A stretch of 64,000 bases of DNA from Terriglobia bacterium. Its GTDB lineage: Bacteria > Acidobacteriota > Terriglobia > Acidiferrales > UBA7541. Positions 43,518 through 53,785 of the stretch are shown here, piece by piece (the first letter of the stretch is position 1; every line of letters starts with the position of its first letter). The DNA is taken from positions 1 through 64,000 of the forward strand of contig JAIQEV010000004.1 in the NCBI GenBank assembly GCA_020073585.1, written 5' to 3'. The notes under the pieces were generated by a model, which was not told the origin of the DNA, searched no databases, and worked only from the letters and a program-made list of their open reading frames with translations. The translations under genes and the position numbers were made by a program.

Positions 43518-44159
43518 ATGAAGAAGCGCTTAAAACCTAGTAGAAAAAGATGTGCGGCGGGGGCAACTGGTTTCCGGCTGCGTCGCTTCGTCCGCGGCAG
43601 GCTTGTCACCCGGCTTGTGGCCGGGATGCTCTGCGTCCTGCTGAGTGGCGCAAGCGAAGTGCGCGCCCAAGCCGAACGCCCCGGCGAATATGAGGTCAAA
43701 GCCGCGTTTCTTTACAACTTCGCGAAGTTTGTGGAGTGGCCCGCCGAGGCCTTTTCCAACCCCAGTGCGCCGATCCGCCTGTGCGTGCTGGGCGAGGACC
43801 CCTTTGGCCGCGTCCTGGATCAAACGGTGCAGGATAAGAGCGTCAACGGCCGCACCTTGCTGATCCTGCGCTCGCAGCAAGTGCGGGAGCTGCGCGCTTG
43901 CCACATTCTTTTTATCGGCGCCTCGGAGCAGAATCGTCTTCCGGAAATCTTCACCGCCCTGCGGGGGAGCAGCGCCCTGAGCGTCGGGGATACGGAACAG
44001 TTCGTTCAGTCCGGTGGCGCGATTCAATTCACCCTGCAAGACAGCCGGGTGCGCTTCACCATCAATCTCGCTGCGGCCGAGCGCGCGCGGCTGAAGATCA
44101 GCTCGAAGCTGCTCTCTCTGGCCCGCGTCGTTCGCGACGACGCGCCAAAGGGTGGTTGA
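43518..44159 (+). CDS. YfiR-like periplasmic protein
   Basis: A 213-residue protein. A long Arg-rich N-terminus leads into a signal ([19 protein letters not shown]). A YfiR-family (DUF4154) domain follows: [55 protein letters not shown] and [22 protein letters not shown]. YfiR proteins are periplasmic regulators, best known for restraining the diguanylate cyclase YfiN. Here the neighbour is a hybrid histidine kinase with a periplasmic CHASE8-like domain. The likely role is to modulate that sensor in response to the outer-membrane receptor upstream. The stop lies directly before or within the kinase start region, showing tight coupling. Confidence 0.88.
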   Translation: MKKRLKPSRKRCAAGATGFRLRRFVRGRLVTRLVAGMLCVLLSGASEVRAQAERPGEYEVKAAFLYNFAKFVEWPAEAFSNPSAPIRLCVLGEDPFGRVLDQTVQDKSVNGRTLLILRSQQVRELRACHILFIGASEQNRLPEIFTALRGSSALSVGDTEQFVQSGGAIQFTLQDSRVRFTINLAAAERARLKISSKLLSLARVVRDDAPKGG

Positions 44160-44160
44160 A

Positions 44161-46944
44161 GTGTCCGGGATTCGCGATCTTTCCATCCGCCGCAAGCTCA
44201 TGCTCATCATCCTGCTGACGAGCAGCGTGGCGCTGCTCCTGGCCTTCGCCATTTTTGAGATTTATGACGTGCTCACCTTCCGGCAATCCATGGTTCGCGA
44301 CCTTTCCACCCTGGCCGCGATCACCGGATCGAACAGTACCGCGGCGCTCACCTTCTACGATCCGAGCGCGGCGCGCGAGGTCCTGGATTCTCTGCGCGCG
44401 GATAAACAGATTGTCGCTGCCTGCATCTATTCCCAGAAGGGCGAAGTATTCGCCAAATACCGGCGCGGGGACGCCTTTGCGAACTTCGAACCCCCGCCCC
44501 CGCAGGCGGAGGGAACGCGATTCGGGGCCAACCGCCTGGTGCTGTACCAGCGCATCCTTCTGAACGGAGATCCCATCGGCACCATCTATCTCGAAGCGGA
44601 TCTCGAGGAGATGCGCGCCCGCTTTGTGCGCCATGTGGCGGTCGGTGTCATCGTGCTCCTGGGTTCGACGCTGGTCGTTTTTTTTCTTTCCACCAGGTTG
44701 CAGAAGATCATCTCCGGTCCCATCCTCCAATTGACGCGAACGGCAATGGTTGTCTCCCGGGAGAAGGACTATTCCGTCCGCGCGATAAAACGGAGCGGCG
44801 ACGAGTTGGGGCTGCTCGTCGATCAATTCAACGCCATGATGGGCGAAATCCAGACGCGGGATGTGCAGCTGCAGGCCGCGCAGCAGGACTTGGAGAAGCG
44901 CGTCGAGGAACGCACCCGGGAGTTGCAGCAGGAAATTGCCGAACGCAAGCGCGCCGAAGAGGAGTTGCGGAGGGCCAAGGAAAGTGCCGAAGCGGCCAGC
45001 CGGGCGAAGAGCGAGTTTCTGGCGAATATGAGCCATGAGATTCGCACGCCCATGAACGGAATATTGGGAATGACCGAGCTGGCGCTGGACACCGAGCTGA
45101 CCGCCGAGCAGCGCGAGTATCTGACCACCGTGAAATCGTCCGGGGATTCGCTGTTGAGCTTGCTGAACGACATTCTGGATTTTTCCAAGATCGAAGCGGG
45201 GAAGCTGGACTTTGACGTTATCGAGTTTCGCCTGCGGGACAGTCTCGGGGAGACCATGAAAACTCTGGCCTACCGGGCGTACCAAAAGGGATTGGAGCTG
45301 GCCTATCGCGTGAAGCCGGAGGTTCCGGACGTGGTGGTGGGAGATCCGAGCCGGCTTCGTCAAATCGTGGTGAATCTGGTGGGCAACGGGATCAAGTTCA
45401 CGGAGCGCGGGGAAGTAACGTTGGAGGTGGAGAAGGAGAGGGAAGATCAGGAAGAGGTGGAACTGCACTTTGCGGTGCGGGACACCGGGATCGGGATTGC
45501 GGCGGAGAACCACGAGCTGATCTTCGAAGCCTTCACGCAGGCCGACAGTTCGATGACGAGAAACTATGGGGGTACGGGGCTGGGGCTCGCGATCGCGGCG
45601 CGCTTGGTGCGCATGATGAAGGGACGCATCTGGGTGGAGAGCGACCCGGGGCACGGCAGCACCTTTCACTTCACCGCTCGCCTAAGCAAGCCTCAGGAAA
45701 AGATCGCCGCGCCAAAACGTGTGCATCTTCGGATCCTGCGTAATCTGGCGGTGCTCATCGTCGACGACAACCAGACAAATCGAACAATCTTGAAAGAGAC
45801 GCTTCGGAATTGGGGGATGAAGCCGGCGGCCGTGGAGTCCGGCAAGGCCGCTTTAGCGGCCCTGCAGCAAGCGCAACAGGCGGAGAGTCCGTTTGTCCTG
45901 GTCCTCGTTGACGCGCAAATGCCGGGAATGGACGGGTTTGATCTGATTCGGCGCATTCGGGAGGACTCCACCTTTTCGGGGCCCACCATCATGATGTTGA
46001 GCTCGAGTGGCCAGCCGGGCGACGCGGCCCGCTGTCGGCAACTGGGTGTTGCCGCGTATCTTGTGAAGCCCGTCCAGGAGCCGGAACTGCTGGCTGCCAT
46101 CCGAACGGCCCTGGCCGGGCCGGAGGCGCGGACCACGAAGCCCGACCTGGTGACACGGCATTCCTTGCGGGAAGCGCGATGCGTGGGCCGAATCTTACTA
46201 GCGGAAGACAACGCGGTAAACCGCCAGCTTGCCATGCGGCTCCTCGAAAAACACGGCTACAGCGTGATCGTGGCCGCGAATGGGCGAGAGGCTCTCGCCG
46301 TACTGGAGAAAGAAGCGGCGGACCTGGTGCTGATGGACGTGCAGATGCCGGAGATGGACGGCTTCGAGGCCACCAGGATCATCCGCGAACGGGAGAAGAA
46401 GAGCGGCGCACACCTCCCCATCCTGGCCATGACCGCTCACGCCATGAAAGGAGATCGCGAACGGTGCCTCGCGATGGGCATGAATGGTTACATCATCAAA
46501 CCAATTAAGACCCAGGAACTGTTCGAAACCATCGAGCACTTTCTGCCGGCGCAATTTGCCGAAGAGCAAAGCGCCAGCGTGCCGCAGCCGCCGGCCGAGG
46601 AAGTCTTCGATCTGGCAACGGCACTCCGGCGCGTCGAAGGGGACAGGGAATTGCTGACGGAACTCGTCAGCCTTTTCGAGCACGAATCCGCGCAACTTCT
46701 CGCGGAAATGCGCGCGGCACTCGCGCAGCACAATACCCAAGCCTTGCAGCACGCGGCACACACCTTGAAGGGCTCCGCGGGAAATTTGGCCGCCGCGCTG
46801 GCCTACGCCGCTGCGGTGGAAGTGGAGAGGCTGGCCCGCGAAGGAGATCTCGGCCATGCCGAGACGGCCCTGGCAGCCCTCGAAAAGGAAATGACCCGGT
46901 TGCGTCCGGCACTCGAGGAATTCATTCACAGGGTGGAGAAATGA
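44161..46944 (+). CDS. CHASE8-HAMP hybrid histidine kinase with two receivers and HPt
   Basis: A 927-residue sensor. TM1 lies near residues 13-34 ([20 protein letters not shown]). A periplasmic CHASE8-like domain follows (about 35-155, [19 protein letters not shown]). TM2 is near 160-182, then HAMP and a coiled coil. The HisKA domain has phospho-His292 ([13 protein letters not shown]), and the HATPase has N/G boxes ([24 protein letters not shown]). REC1 has Asp584 ([11 protein letters not shown]), REC2 has Asp726 ([11 protein letters not shown]), and the C-terminal HPt has His867 ([11 protein letters not shown]). All catalytic residues are present, so a full His-Asp-His relay is possible. The output regulator must be encoded elsewhere. 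GTG 44161 is chosen because AAGGGTGG precedes it; GTG 44152 is the alternative. Confidence 0.9.
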   Translation: MSGIRDLSIRRKLMLIILLTSSVALLLAFAIFEIYDVLTFRQSMVRDLSTLAAITGSNSTAALTFYDPSAAREVLDSLRADKQIVAACIYSQKGEVFAKYRRGDAFANFEPPPPQAEGTRFGANRLVLYQRILLNGDPIGTIYLEADLEEMRARFVRHVAVGVIVLLGSTLVVFFLSTRLQKIISGPILQLTRTAMVVSREKDYSVRAIKRSGDELGLLVDQFNAMMGEIQTRDVQLQAAQQDLEKRVEERTRELQQEIAERKRAEEELRRAKESAEAASRAKSEFLANMSHEIRTPMNGILGMTELALDTELTAEQREYLTTVKSSGDSLLSLLNDILDFSKIEAGKLDFDVIEFRLRDSLGETMKTLAYRAYQKGLELAYRVKPEVPDVVVGDPSRLRQIVVNLVGNGIKFTERGEVTLEVEKEREDQEEVELHFAVRDTGIGIAAENHELIFEAFTQADSSMTRNYGGTGLGLAIAARLVRMMKGRIWVESDPGHGSTFHFTARLSKPQEKIAAPKRVHLRILRNLAVLIVDDNQTNRTILKETLRNWGMKPAAVESGKAALAALQQAQQAESPFVLVLVDAQMPGMDGFDLIRRIREDSTFSGPTIMMLSSSGQPGDAARCRQLGVAAYLVKPVQEPELLAAIRTALAGPEARTTKPDLVTRHSLREARCVGRILLAEDNAVNRQLAMRLLEKHGYSVIVAANGREALAVLEKEAADLVLMDVQMPEMDGFEATRIIREREKKSGAHLPILAMTAHAMKGDRERCLAMGMNGYIIKPIKTQELFETIEHFLPAQFAEEQSASVPQPPAEEVFDLATALRRVEGDRELLTELVSLFEHESAQLLAEMRAALAQHNTQALQHAAHTLKGSAGNLAAALAYAAAVEVERLAREGDLGHAETALAALEKEMTRLRPALEEFIHRVEK

Positions 46945-46984
46945 GTCCGGCAAACCAGGTGGCGGCGCAAGATTGCCGCCGGAC
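46945..46984 (+). terminator. Hairpin right after the histidine kinase stop
   Basis: GTCCGGC (46945-46951) pairs with GCCGGAC (46978-46984), with an inner GGC/GCC stem. There is no T-run, so it is at most a Rho-type or weak terminator. Confidence 0.3.
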
Positions 46985-47109
46985 CTGCGGGATTCCAAGA
47001 TAACATTCGAGCAGTTCAATTTCCGGGCGTGGCGAGTGAAAAGACAGCAGGCGGTGCGCTAGTCACGGCCGGCAATTTCACCATTGTGATGAGAGGGTTT
47101 AAGTAAATC

Positions 47110-47203
<94 letters not shown>

Positions 47204-47222
47204 GCGGCTAACTTCTTGCAAC

Positions 47223-47228
47223 ATTGTA
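47223..47228 (-). promoter_or_regulatory. -10 box of the tRNA-Ser gene
   Basis: On the minus strand TACAAT lies about 20 bases before the tRNA 5' end. A weak -35 (TGTCAC) sits 17 bases further upstream. Confidence 0.4.
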
Positions 47229-47364
47229 GCTTATTACCGCATTTGGTGACAGTCCATCTTTTGATCGCCTCATTTTGGTGCAGGCTGTCAGCGGATGATG
47301 TGATCAAGGCGATTCGCCAGCAAAAGTGGATCGGGAGAAAAAGAAATTGCTTCCGGGGACGCAC

Positions 47365-48213
47365 TCACAAATCCCGCCTTCGTAACCAGCGACCAGCGAC
47401 AAGAAATGGAACGCTGGCCCAGAGGAGCAATGCTGCTATAAGAAGAAGATTGCTTATGATCTGGCCGCCCAGGAACTTCATCAACGCCGCCCCCGCGGCG
47501 CCGAAGATGGAGACGTCACCCACCAGCATGAGGCCGGAGACGCGTACCATGTCCACCGGGTTTCCAAAAAGCGACACGAAAATGAATTGATTGGCCATTT
47601 TCTCCCGGAGAACAAAGGAAATACCCATCACCAGCAGGTCGTAAAAGAGAACAAAGAAGAACCAGAGAAAAAGCGACATCCCGGAGGCCTTGGCTCGGGT
47701 TTCCGCCAGCGTCGCAACCAGAGCCCCCAGTGACAGAAAGACGAGCGCAAGAAGCTGTGCCAGCGCGACAAAGCCGAGATACCGCGTTAGGCCAGACGTT
47801 CCTGCCTTGATGGCGATGATTACTCCTGCGAGGCCGAAGCCAAACAACGTTGCGGTCCAAATCGACAGAAAAAGCCCCAACAATTTTCCGAGCAGGATTT
47901 CGATGCGCCCGACCGGCTGCGAGAACAGGAGCTCGCTCGCTCCTTTTTCCCCGGTCAGACTGAGGGTCGCCATGCTCAATGAAACAATCGGGATGAGATA
48001 GAGGACCAGGTTAAGCAAACTCGCGGCGGTCCGCATAAATCCCTGAAATCCGACCGTACCGGCAGTGACGAGGCCGAAATAGGAAATCGCCAGCGAGAGA
48101 ATCCCAAAGGCTACCGCAAGAAGGAGCGTCCATTTGTTGCGAATATTAGTCTTTGCTTCGAGACTGGCGATCGTGGAGACGGCGCTAAAATCCATCGGTT
48201 TTCTCCGTGACAT
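47365..48213 (-). CDS. nosY: NosY: ABC transporter permease for NosZ copper-site maturation
   Basis: A 282-residue ABC-2-type membrane protein with six predicted helices (for example LLLAVAFGILSLAISYFGLV, LYLIPIVSLSMATLSL, LFLWFFFVLFYDLLVMGISF). It also has the cytoplasmic signature LTGEKGASELLFSQPVGRIEILLGKLLGLF typical of NosY. With NosF and NosD it forms the complex that delivers sulfur or copper components for the CuZ centre. The start is at 48213 (MSRRKPMDF); an ATG at 48195 is the alternative. A 110-base gap separates it from nosL. The gap holds an AACCCAA/TTGGGTT stem with an inner GCCCC/GGGGC pair (48217-48270), possibly affecting expression of nosY. It is the last gene of the cluster. 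Confidence 0.9.
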   Translation of the reverse strand: MSRRKPMDFSAVSTIASLEAKTNIRNKWTLLLAVAFGILSLAISYFGLVTAGTVGFQGFMRTAASLLNLVLYLIPIVSLSMATLSLTGEKGASELLFSQPVGRIEILLGKLLGLFLSIWTATLFGFGLAGVIIAIKAGTSGLTRYLGFVALAQLLALVFLSLGALVATLAETRAKASGMSLFLWFFFVLFYDLLVMGISFVLREKMANQFIFVSLFGNPVDMVRVSGLMLVGDVSIFGAAGAALMKFLGGQIISNLLLIAALLLWASVPFLVAGRWLRRRDL

Positions 48214-48323
48214 GCAAACCCAAGACGCTCGAACGCCGCAGCCCCACTCGCGGGGCCGTGGATTTGGGTTCTACAATTAGCACCCCATATTGAGCGTGTC
48301 GTGTCATGAGCCTCGGCAAGTTC

Positions 48324-48743
48324 TCAGATCTTCCAGAGGTCCTGGAAGTTGAGGACCTCCGCGTGAAATTTAATGGAGAACTCTTCAGCCTTCGTTTTCT
48401 CCTGGAAAGCTACCAAGCCGCTGGCCATCGGACTGTGAAGTTCTTTGGACTTCACGTAATAGGACTTCTCGGCCGGCAGCCAAATGCGTTTGTCGTAATC
48501 CGTCACGAAATAGGCAGCTGCTTTTTCACGCAAATCGCGGTCCCGGACGTACCGAATCATGCAGCGAATATCGTCGAACTTGACGATTGTCCCTTCCTGG
48601 TCCACGAACTCCGCGGCATATCGTCTCTCCGAAATCGCCATTTTGCAGGACGAGCAGATATCTCCCGGATCGAGTTCAGCTGGTTCCGGATGGCCGCCGC
48701 ATCCCACCATTGCCACCAACAGAAGTAGGAGGATTCTTCTCAT
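48324..48743 (-). CDS. nosL: NosL copper chaperone lipoprotein
   Basis: A 139-residue lipoprotein (signal with LLLLVAMVGC). The NosL copper-binding motif CSSCKMAI sits near residue 35, followed by the usual FDDIRCMIRYVRD and LPAEKSYYVKSKELHSPM. NosL delivers Cu(I) to apo-NosZ at the membrane, working with NosDFY. The gene starts inside the 3' end of nosF (68-base overlap), which is longer than usual and implies coupled translation. Length and motif are standard. Confidence 0.9.
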   Translation of the reverse strand: MRRILLLLLVAMVGCGGHPEPAELDPGDICSSCKMAISERRYAAEFVDQEGTIVKFDDIRCMIRYVRDRDLREKAAAYFVTDYDKRIWLPAEKSYYVKSKELHSPMASGLVAFQEKTKAEEFSIKFHAEVLNFQDLWKI

Positions 48744-49638
48744 TGATGTACCTCAGATAGATTTCTTCAAGAGATGGTTCCTCAGTCGAGAAGCGCTCGA
48801 TCATCGCGCCTGTCGCTTCCAGAGCGCGCAAGATCGGCAGACGCTCCTGAGGCGCGGCCAAAACGATCAACCTCCGATCGGCCAATCGCGCATCTCTTGC
48901 ACCAGCGTCCAGTGCGACGCGGATGAAACGCTCCTCCGGATTGAGCAAGACCAGGCAAATCCTTGAACTATTCATGAACTCTTCTCGCAGCGTGGCCACG
49001 GATTCGGCGGCAACGAGCCTGCCGCCGACCAGCACCGCCACCTGGTCTGCCATCGCTTCCACGTCGGAAAGAACGTGCGTGGAAAAAATGATCGTCTTGC
49101 CCTCTTTCTTAAGACTGTTAATGAATTGCCGAAATTGGATGGTTCCTTCCGGGTCTAGGCTGGTTGTTGGCTCGTCGAGAATCAGGACAGGCGCTCCCGG
49201 CAAGAGCGCCACGGCAATACCGAGACGCTGCGTCATTCCGCCGGAAAGCTCGCGAATCGGCCGATCGGCTAGCCCATTGAAGTTGAGGCTGAACCTCTCC
49301 AGGACTTGTTCAATCCGGCCCGCCGGAAGTTTCCGCAATCGCCGGTAGAACTCCAGAATCTCCTGGACCGTCAAGTTCTCCTGAAAGACGACGCGCTGCG
49401 GAAGATAGCTGAGCAGCTCGCGCGCTTCTCCTATCTCTTTCCGGCCCTCTGGCAGGTTGATCAAGAGCTGGCCGGAGGTTGGCCGCATCAGGCCCACCAG
49501 GCACTTCAAGGTAGTGGATTTGCCGCTGCCATTCGGTCCGAGCAACGCAAAAGATTCTCCTGCGCCTGCACGGAAAGATACATCCTCGACGGCGCGCAGC
49601 TCGCCGAAGCTCTTGCACAGATGGCATACCTCGATCAT
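48676..49638 (-). CDS. nosF: NosF: ABC transporter ATPase
   Basis: A 320-residue ATPase with Walker A GPNGSGKST, Q-loop region LPQRVVF, signature LSGGMTQRLGIA, Walker B VLILDEPTTSLDPEG and the switch His in FSTHVLSD. It powers the NosDFY complex that matures NosZ. Its start overlaps the nosD stop by four bases (ATGA), and its 3' end overlaps nosL. The C-terminal about 20 residues (Gly/Pro/Ser-rich) coincide with the overlap and look dispensable. Confidence 0.93.
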   Translation of the reverse strand: MIEVCHLCKSFGELRAVEDVSFRAGAGESFALLGPNGSGKSTTLKCLVGLMRPTSGQLLINLPEGRKEIGEARELLSYLPQRVVFQENLTVQEILEFYRRLRKLPAGRIEQVLERFSLNFNGLADRPIRELSGGMTQRLGIAVALLPGAPVLILDEPTTSLDPEGTIQFRQFINSLKKEGKTIIFSTHVLSDVEAMADQVAVLVGGRLVAAESVATLREEFMNSSRICLVLLNPEERFIRVALDAGARDARLADRRLIVLAAPQERLPILRALEATGAMIERFSTEEPSLEEIYLRYINEKNPPTSVGGNGGMRRPSGTS

Positions 49639-51038
49639 CGCTTCTTGCCCTGGACTATCAGGAAAACAGAGAGCGCGACCATGAGAAGTGGCACGACCAC
49701 GGAAGAATGCCCTGCCACGGGGGGTCTGCCGGCCTCCGGCATTTGCACGGACAAAACGACAGGTTTCATCAACGGGTAGAAATCGAATTCTTTGGAACCC
49801 TCAATGACTGGGAAGGCCTTATCTGCCAGCGCGATGGCCTGGGCGGCGGGGCTGAAAAGATAGAGGCGCAGGCGCGGATAGTTCCCTTCCAGGTGCTCGA
49901 ACACGTTCTGGATTTTGAAGGGCACGTCCCCGATCCCGTCGGCATCCAGGTCGTACCCGGTGTAGTCGTTCCAATAATTGCCGTTGCCCAAACGACTCCA
50001 TAGGGTGGTCGTCCTTTTTCCGACCAGTTGAATTGGGCTCAAGTTGGCCATAAAGTTGTTCCGCTCGAAGACGTTCCCTTCCGCGCTGCTGAAGATCTCG
50101 ATCGCGGTGTCGTTTGCGGCGATTAGATTTCTCTGGAAAATGCTCCGCCGGAGCGCTTCCATGAAGATACCCACTACGTTGTCCACAATCAGGTTGTCTT
50201 CCACGAGGCAGTCATCGCTGTCCTGGAAAAGAATGCCAAAAGAGCTGAAGCCGCGGTTGTGTAGAAAGCCATTTCGCCGAAGTTCGATCCTGTGCGAGTA
50301 CATGATCGCTGCGCCGGCAACGTTGTTGTAAAAGAGATTGTCTTCGAATTTGTTGTCGTCTGAGAACATGTAATGAATACCATACCGCAGCTCAGAGACG
50401 CGATTTCCGGTGATGGTAGTGTGGTAGGCGTTCTGGAAATACATGCCGTCGCGGAGCAGTGTGATGCTATTTGCACGGATCACGTTGTCGCGAGAGTTCC
50501 AGATGTGGATGCCGCTGCCTCGCTCACCCAATTCGAGGTATTCACGCCCACGGATGGTGTTGTCCGCAATCAGATTGTGGTCGGCGCTGAAGAGGTAAAT
50601 TCCGAAAAGCACATCGCGCAGCTCGTTCTGCTCGATCTGGTTATGGCTGGACTTGAGCAGAATGCCGGAATCTTCGTCGACCAGCATTGTGCCGCTGGAT
50701 TCGATGACGAATCCGCGGAGGACACAGCCGGCAGCCGTCACCGTGATGACGCTCGCCTGTCCGTCGCCATGGATGATCGGCTTGCCGACGCCTTCGAGCG
50801 TGACCTGCTTGTCAAGGATCAGGTTGCCCCGATAGAAGCCGCTTTCCACGTGAATCGTGTCACCTGCCCGGGCCGTGTGGATTGCTTCTTGAATGGAGCG
50901 GAATGGGCCTTGTTTGCTGACCACCAAAGGTTTGGAGATTGCGTCACCGGCCCGGCAGGCGGAGGTGACCAGCAGACCGATTAGAAGGAGAGTGCTGGCA
51001 AGGGCAAATGATTTGCGTTCCAGCCCATGCGGCCTCAC
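49635..51038 (-). CDS. nosD: NosD periplasmic copper-site maturation protein
   Basis: A 467-residue protein. A signal peptide (LASTLLLIGLLVTSAC) is followed by a right-handed parallel beta-helix of CASH/PbH1 repeats (residues about 50-330, for example NQIEQNELRDVLFGIYLF, DNVIRANSITLLRDGMYF). The NosD-specific end reads NYWNDYTGYDLDADGIGD. A C-terminal helix (VVVPLLMVALSVFLIVQ) could anchor it. NosD interacts with NosFY and with NosZ during CuZ assembly. Sequence and size match nos-cluster orthologues. It overlaps nosF by four bases and follows the NosB-like gene by 64 bases. Confidence 0.93.
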   Translation of the reverse strand: MRPHGLERKSFALASTLLLIGLLVTSACRAGDAISKPLVVSKQGPFRSIQEAIHTARAGDTIHVESGFYRGNLILDKQVTLEGVGKPIIHGDGQASVITVTAAGCVLRGFVIESSGTMLVDEDSGILLKSSHNQIEQNELRDVLFGIYLFSADHNLIADNTIRGREYLELGERGSGIHIWNSRDNVIRANSITLLRDGMYFQNAYHTTITGNRVSELRYGIHYMFSDDNKFEDNLFYNNVAGAAIMYSHRIELRRNGFLHNRGFSSFGILFQDSDDCLVEDNLIVDNVVGIFMEALRRSIFQRNLIAANDTAIEIFSSAEGNVFERNNFMANLSPIQLVGKRTTTLWSRLGNGNYWNDYTGYDLDADGIGDVPFKIQNVFEHLEGNYPRLRLYLFSPAAQAIALADKAFPVIEGSKEFDFYPLMKPVVLSVQMPEAGRPPVAGHSSVVVPLLMVALSVFLIVQGKKR

Positions 51039-51102
51039 GATTTTCCTCTCCTCGAAGCTTCTCGTTCAGCTTGTACCCGCGGTGACCACTCCGGAAATCT
51101 GA

Positions 51103-51801
51103 TTACAGCCCCTGGACCTGCCTTCGGGACATTAGCAGCGACACCACCAGCAGCAGAAAAAAAGCGATCATGAAATAAGAAGCCGTCCCCGGATAACTGT
51201 ACACTGTGAAATTCGCAAGCTGCTTTGACCCCAACATCGGAGGCATGAAGGCTGGAACTTTGACCGCCGCCATGGGGTCCAGGTTGTGGCCATACTGATA
51301 GAGGCGACTGTAGAAACTCCAGAAGGAGAACATCCCGAAATACAAGAACAGAACAGCCGTGTCCACCAGGTTGGACATCTTGCCGATCACAACCGTGCGC
51401 AGCGTCAGAATAAAAAATACGCCGACCACCAACGGAATCCAGGCGAACTCGCTGAAATCGCTTTCCAGCAGGGGACGCATTCCGATGTAGTGGTTGAGCG
51501 TGTTGATTTCCCGCAGATCGTCTCGGCCTGGGGGATGCCCGCCCTCGAGGGTGTACGTATAGATATGAAGATCCAAACCGTCGGGAAACTGATTCGAATA
51601 CATCGTCATGTTCCAGAGCGGGAGAAGATAGGTAGGGATAAGCAAAAAGGCCGCCACCAGCAGGAGCAGACGGCTCAACCCGCCGAGGGGTAAGTCGAAA
51701 AAGGCGTTGGCCCTCGCGAGGAACGCTTCAATGCTCCATTGGACCTTCGCCGGCCCATGCACTTGTTTTGCGAGAGCAACCGACTTCGGCAGGCTGGACA
51801 T
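51103..51801 (-). CDS. NosB-like multi-helix membrane protein of clade II nos clusters
   Basis: A 232-residue membrane protein with about five helices (LLLLVAAFLLIPTYLLPLWN, FAWIPLVVGVFFILTL, VDTAVLFLYFGMFSFWSFY, YFMIAFFLLLVVSLLM). A periplasmic loop carries the conserved-looking segment PDGLDLHIYTYTLEGGHPPG and INTLNHYIGMRPL. Its place directly after nosZ, before nosD, matches NosB of clade II (atypical) nos clusters, whose function is unresolved. The symbol nosB would rest on position and topology, so I leave it blank. The start is the ATG at 51801 with GGAGAA upstream. Confidence 0.75.
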   Translation of the reverse strand: MSSLPKSVALAKQVHGPAKVQWSIEAFLARANAFFDLPLGGLSRLLLLVAAFLLIPTYLLPLWNMTMYSNQFPDGLDLHIYTYTLEGGHPPGRDDLREINTLNHYIGMRPLLESDFSEFAWIPLVVGVFFILTLRTVVIGKMSNLVDTAVLFLYFGMFSFWSFYSRLYQYGHNLDPMAAVKVPAFMPPMLGSKQLANFTVYSYPGTASYFMIAFFLLLVVSLLMSRRQVQGL

Positions 51802-51878
51802 AAGACATTCTCCTTTGAGATGGCCGGCGGTTCTCATGGACCACCGGCCATCCTCTGAAGAGGTTTCTCCCCGAAACC

Positions 51879-53732
51879 CTATTTGGGCTTCACCAGTAGA
51901 TATCCTTGCATCTCCTGGTGCAGCGCCGAGCAGAAGTTCGTGCAGTAATAAGGGAAAACGCCTGCTTTGTTGGCGACAAATTCAATGGTCTTGGTTTCCC
52001 CTGGATCCACAACCACGTTGATGTTGTATTCGTTCAGCCCAAAGCCATGCAGCTCATCCGTCGTTTGTTCGATATTGGTGAGATGGATGGTTACGGTATC
52101 GCCCTGGTTGACTTCGACTTTCCATGGCTCAAAGTGACTCCGGACGGCGATCATCTTCACGGTCACGTGATTTCCGCTCCGTTCGGCCTTGGCGTCTTTT
52201 TCGTCCCAGATGGCTTGGGGGTGCTTGTTGTCTGCTTGTGTGTAGACCTCGATGGGCTTCAGCTTATCGGCCTTGATCATTTCCGCGTAGTGGGGCTCGG
52301 GTTCGGTGAACGCGTCATAGAGGAGCTTCATTTTCTCGCCGGTGATGTCTATAAGCTGGGAGCTTTCCGGCTGCGATGGTCCGACGCTCAAGTGCCGTCC
52401 GTGGGAAAGCTTGTTCAACGCCACCAGGTATTTGCCGAGCGGATGCGTCGTGTCGCCTTCCGCCGCCGCCAGGTGGCCGATGTTGTAGGAAACCGGAATC
52501 TTGTCCACAACCTCCCAGGTCCCCAGCTTCCACTTGGCAATGGCGCTCTCGACGAAAAGACTCGTATACGCGTAGCCCTGGTTGTCGAACTGAGTATGCA
52601 ACGGCCCCAATCCGACATTCACTTCTGCGTCTTTGATCGCATCATAGTTGAGAACAGGTATGCCGTCCTCTTGACCGGTGAAGTTCTTGGCCTGGATCGC
52701 GGTCAGAATTTTTTCCATGTTGAATGCGGTGGTAATCGACTGCAGCTTGCCGCTGCCGATGATGTACTTGCCGTCCGGGCTGACATCCACGCCATGCGGA
52801 CTCTTGGAACATGGAATCAGGTAAACGACACCTGGGACCTCCTTCGGGTCGATCACCTTCGCACCGCCCAGCATCTTGAACTTGCCCTGCTGGATCGCCT
52901 GCTCGGCCGTCTTCAAATTCACGGCCGCGATATAGTCGCGGTCTTTTTGCGTTGATGTAACCTCCAGCTTGCCGATGGCGCGTTCTGTGTTGTAAGAGGT
53001 CCAGAAGGCCCAACCGTTGCTGGCTCCCTTCCCTGCATCCCCCAGGTCAAAGTCGAACGGCGGCATGAGGATCTGCCAGCCGAGACTCATCTGGCCGGTC
53101 TTAGGATCGATTGCCACAACCGACACGACTCCGTGGTATGCCGTCGCGTATTGCTCAACCGGCGCATAGGTCCCCTTGGGCAAGGGAATCGAGAAGCGCG
53201 AGGCCGCTAGCAAATATTCGCTGTTCGGCGTGAGAAAGGTAGACCCGTGGTTCCCGGAAACATTCGGAAGCGGACCGAGGATTTGTCTGGTCTTGAAATC
53301 TCTCAGATCAATTCGCGCCACCCGATTGTTTGCGTTGTCGTTGATGAAGAGCCAGCGCCCGTCGTAGTCGCCGTTGGTCTCGCTGATCGCCGGATGGTGG
53401 GCGTCCCCCCAGCTAAATCCGCCGAGCATCTCCTTGGTCTCCTTATCGAAGCCGTAGCCGGTTCCGGGATACGGCGTGAAGACCGGTATCGTCGCGATGT
53501 GTCGCATCGAGGGAACTCCGGCGACGTACACGTTGCCCGATTGTCCGCCGGAATAAAAAAGGTAATACTCATCCATATCGCCCGGGGCAACATACGTTGC
53601 GAGAGCCGCTTCCGCCGCTTCGCCCCTGGTTACGCCCGCTTTCTTCTTACAACCGTCCGACAGCAACGTGAGTGAGACTAAAAACAGCCCACAGATGAGG
53701 AGGACCCATTTGGCTTCAAATTTCCTGTTCAT
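51879..53732 (-). CDS. nosZ: Nitrous oxide reductase (clade II type)
   Basis: A 617-residue periplasmic enzyme reducing N2O to N2. The seven CuZ histidines are all present in the beta-propeller: H112/H113 (GDAHHPAIS), H162 (GNHGS), H313 (SPHGVD), H379 (PLHT), H420 (IGHLA) and H481 (PEPHYAE). The C-terminal cupredoxin has the full CuA set: H562, C597, C601, H605 and M608 (CTNFCSALHQEM). The N-terminus is a Sec-type signal without twin arginine, ending near LLSDGC (imperfect lipobox). This and the gene order mark it as clade II. It follows the pentaheme cytochrome gene by about 50 bases. Confidence 0.97.
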   Translation of the reverse strand: MNRKFEAKWVLLICGLFLVSLTLLSDGCKKKAGVTRGEAAEAALATYVAPGDMDEYYLFYSGGQSGNVYVAGVPSMRHIATIPVFTPYPGTGYGFDKETKEMLGGFSWGDAHHPAISETNGDYDGRWLFINDNANNRVARIDLRDFKTRQILGPLPNVSGNHGSTFLTPNSEYLLAASRFSIPLPKGTYAPVEQYATAYHGVVSVVAIDPKTGQMSLGWQILMPPFDFDLGDAGKGASNGWAFWTSYNTERAIGKLEVTSTQKDRDYIAAVNLKTAEQAIQQGKFKMLGGAKVIDPKEVPGVVYLIPCSKSPHGVDVSPDGKYIIGSGKLQSITTAFNMEKILTAIQAKNFTGQEDGIPVLNYDAIKDAEVNVGLGPLHTQFDNQGYAYTSLFVESAIAKWKLGTWEVVDKIPVSYNIGHLAAAEGDTTHPLGKYLVALNKLSHGRHLSVGPSQPESSQLIDITGEKMKLLYDAFTEPEPHYAEMIKADKLKPIEVYTQADNKHPQAIWDEKDAKAERSGNHVTVKMIAVRSHFEPWKVEVNQGDTVTIHLTNIEQTTDELHGFGLNEYNINVVVDPGETKTIEFVANKAGVFPYYCTNFCSALHQEMQGYLLVKPK

Positions 53733-53785
53733 CTCCGTTTACTCCTTTGCCTTGAAATTGGAACTTAGGGTCTCGTTTGCAAAGA

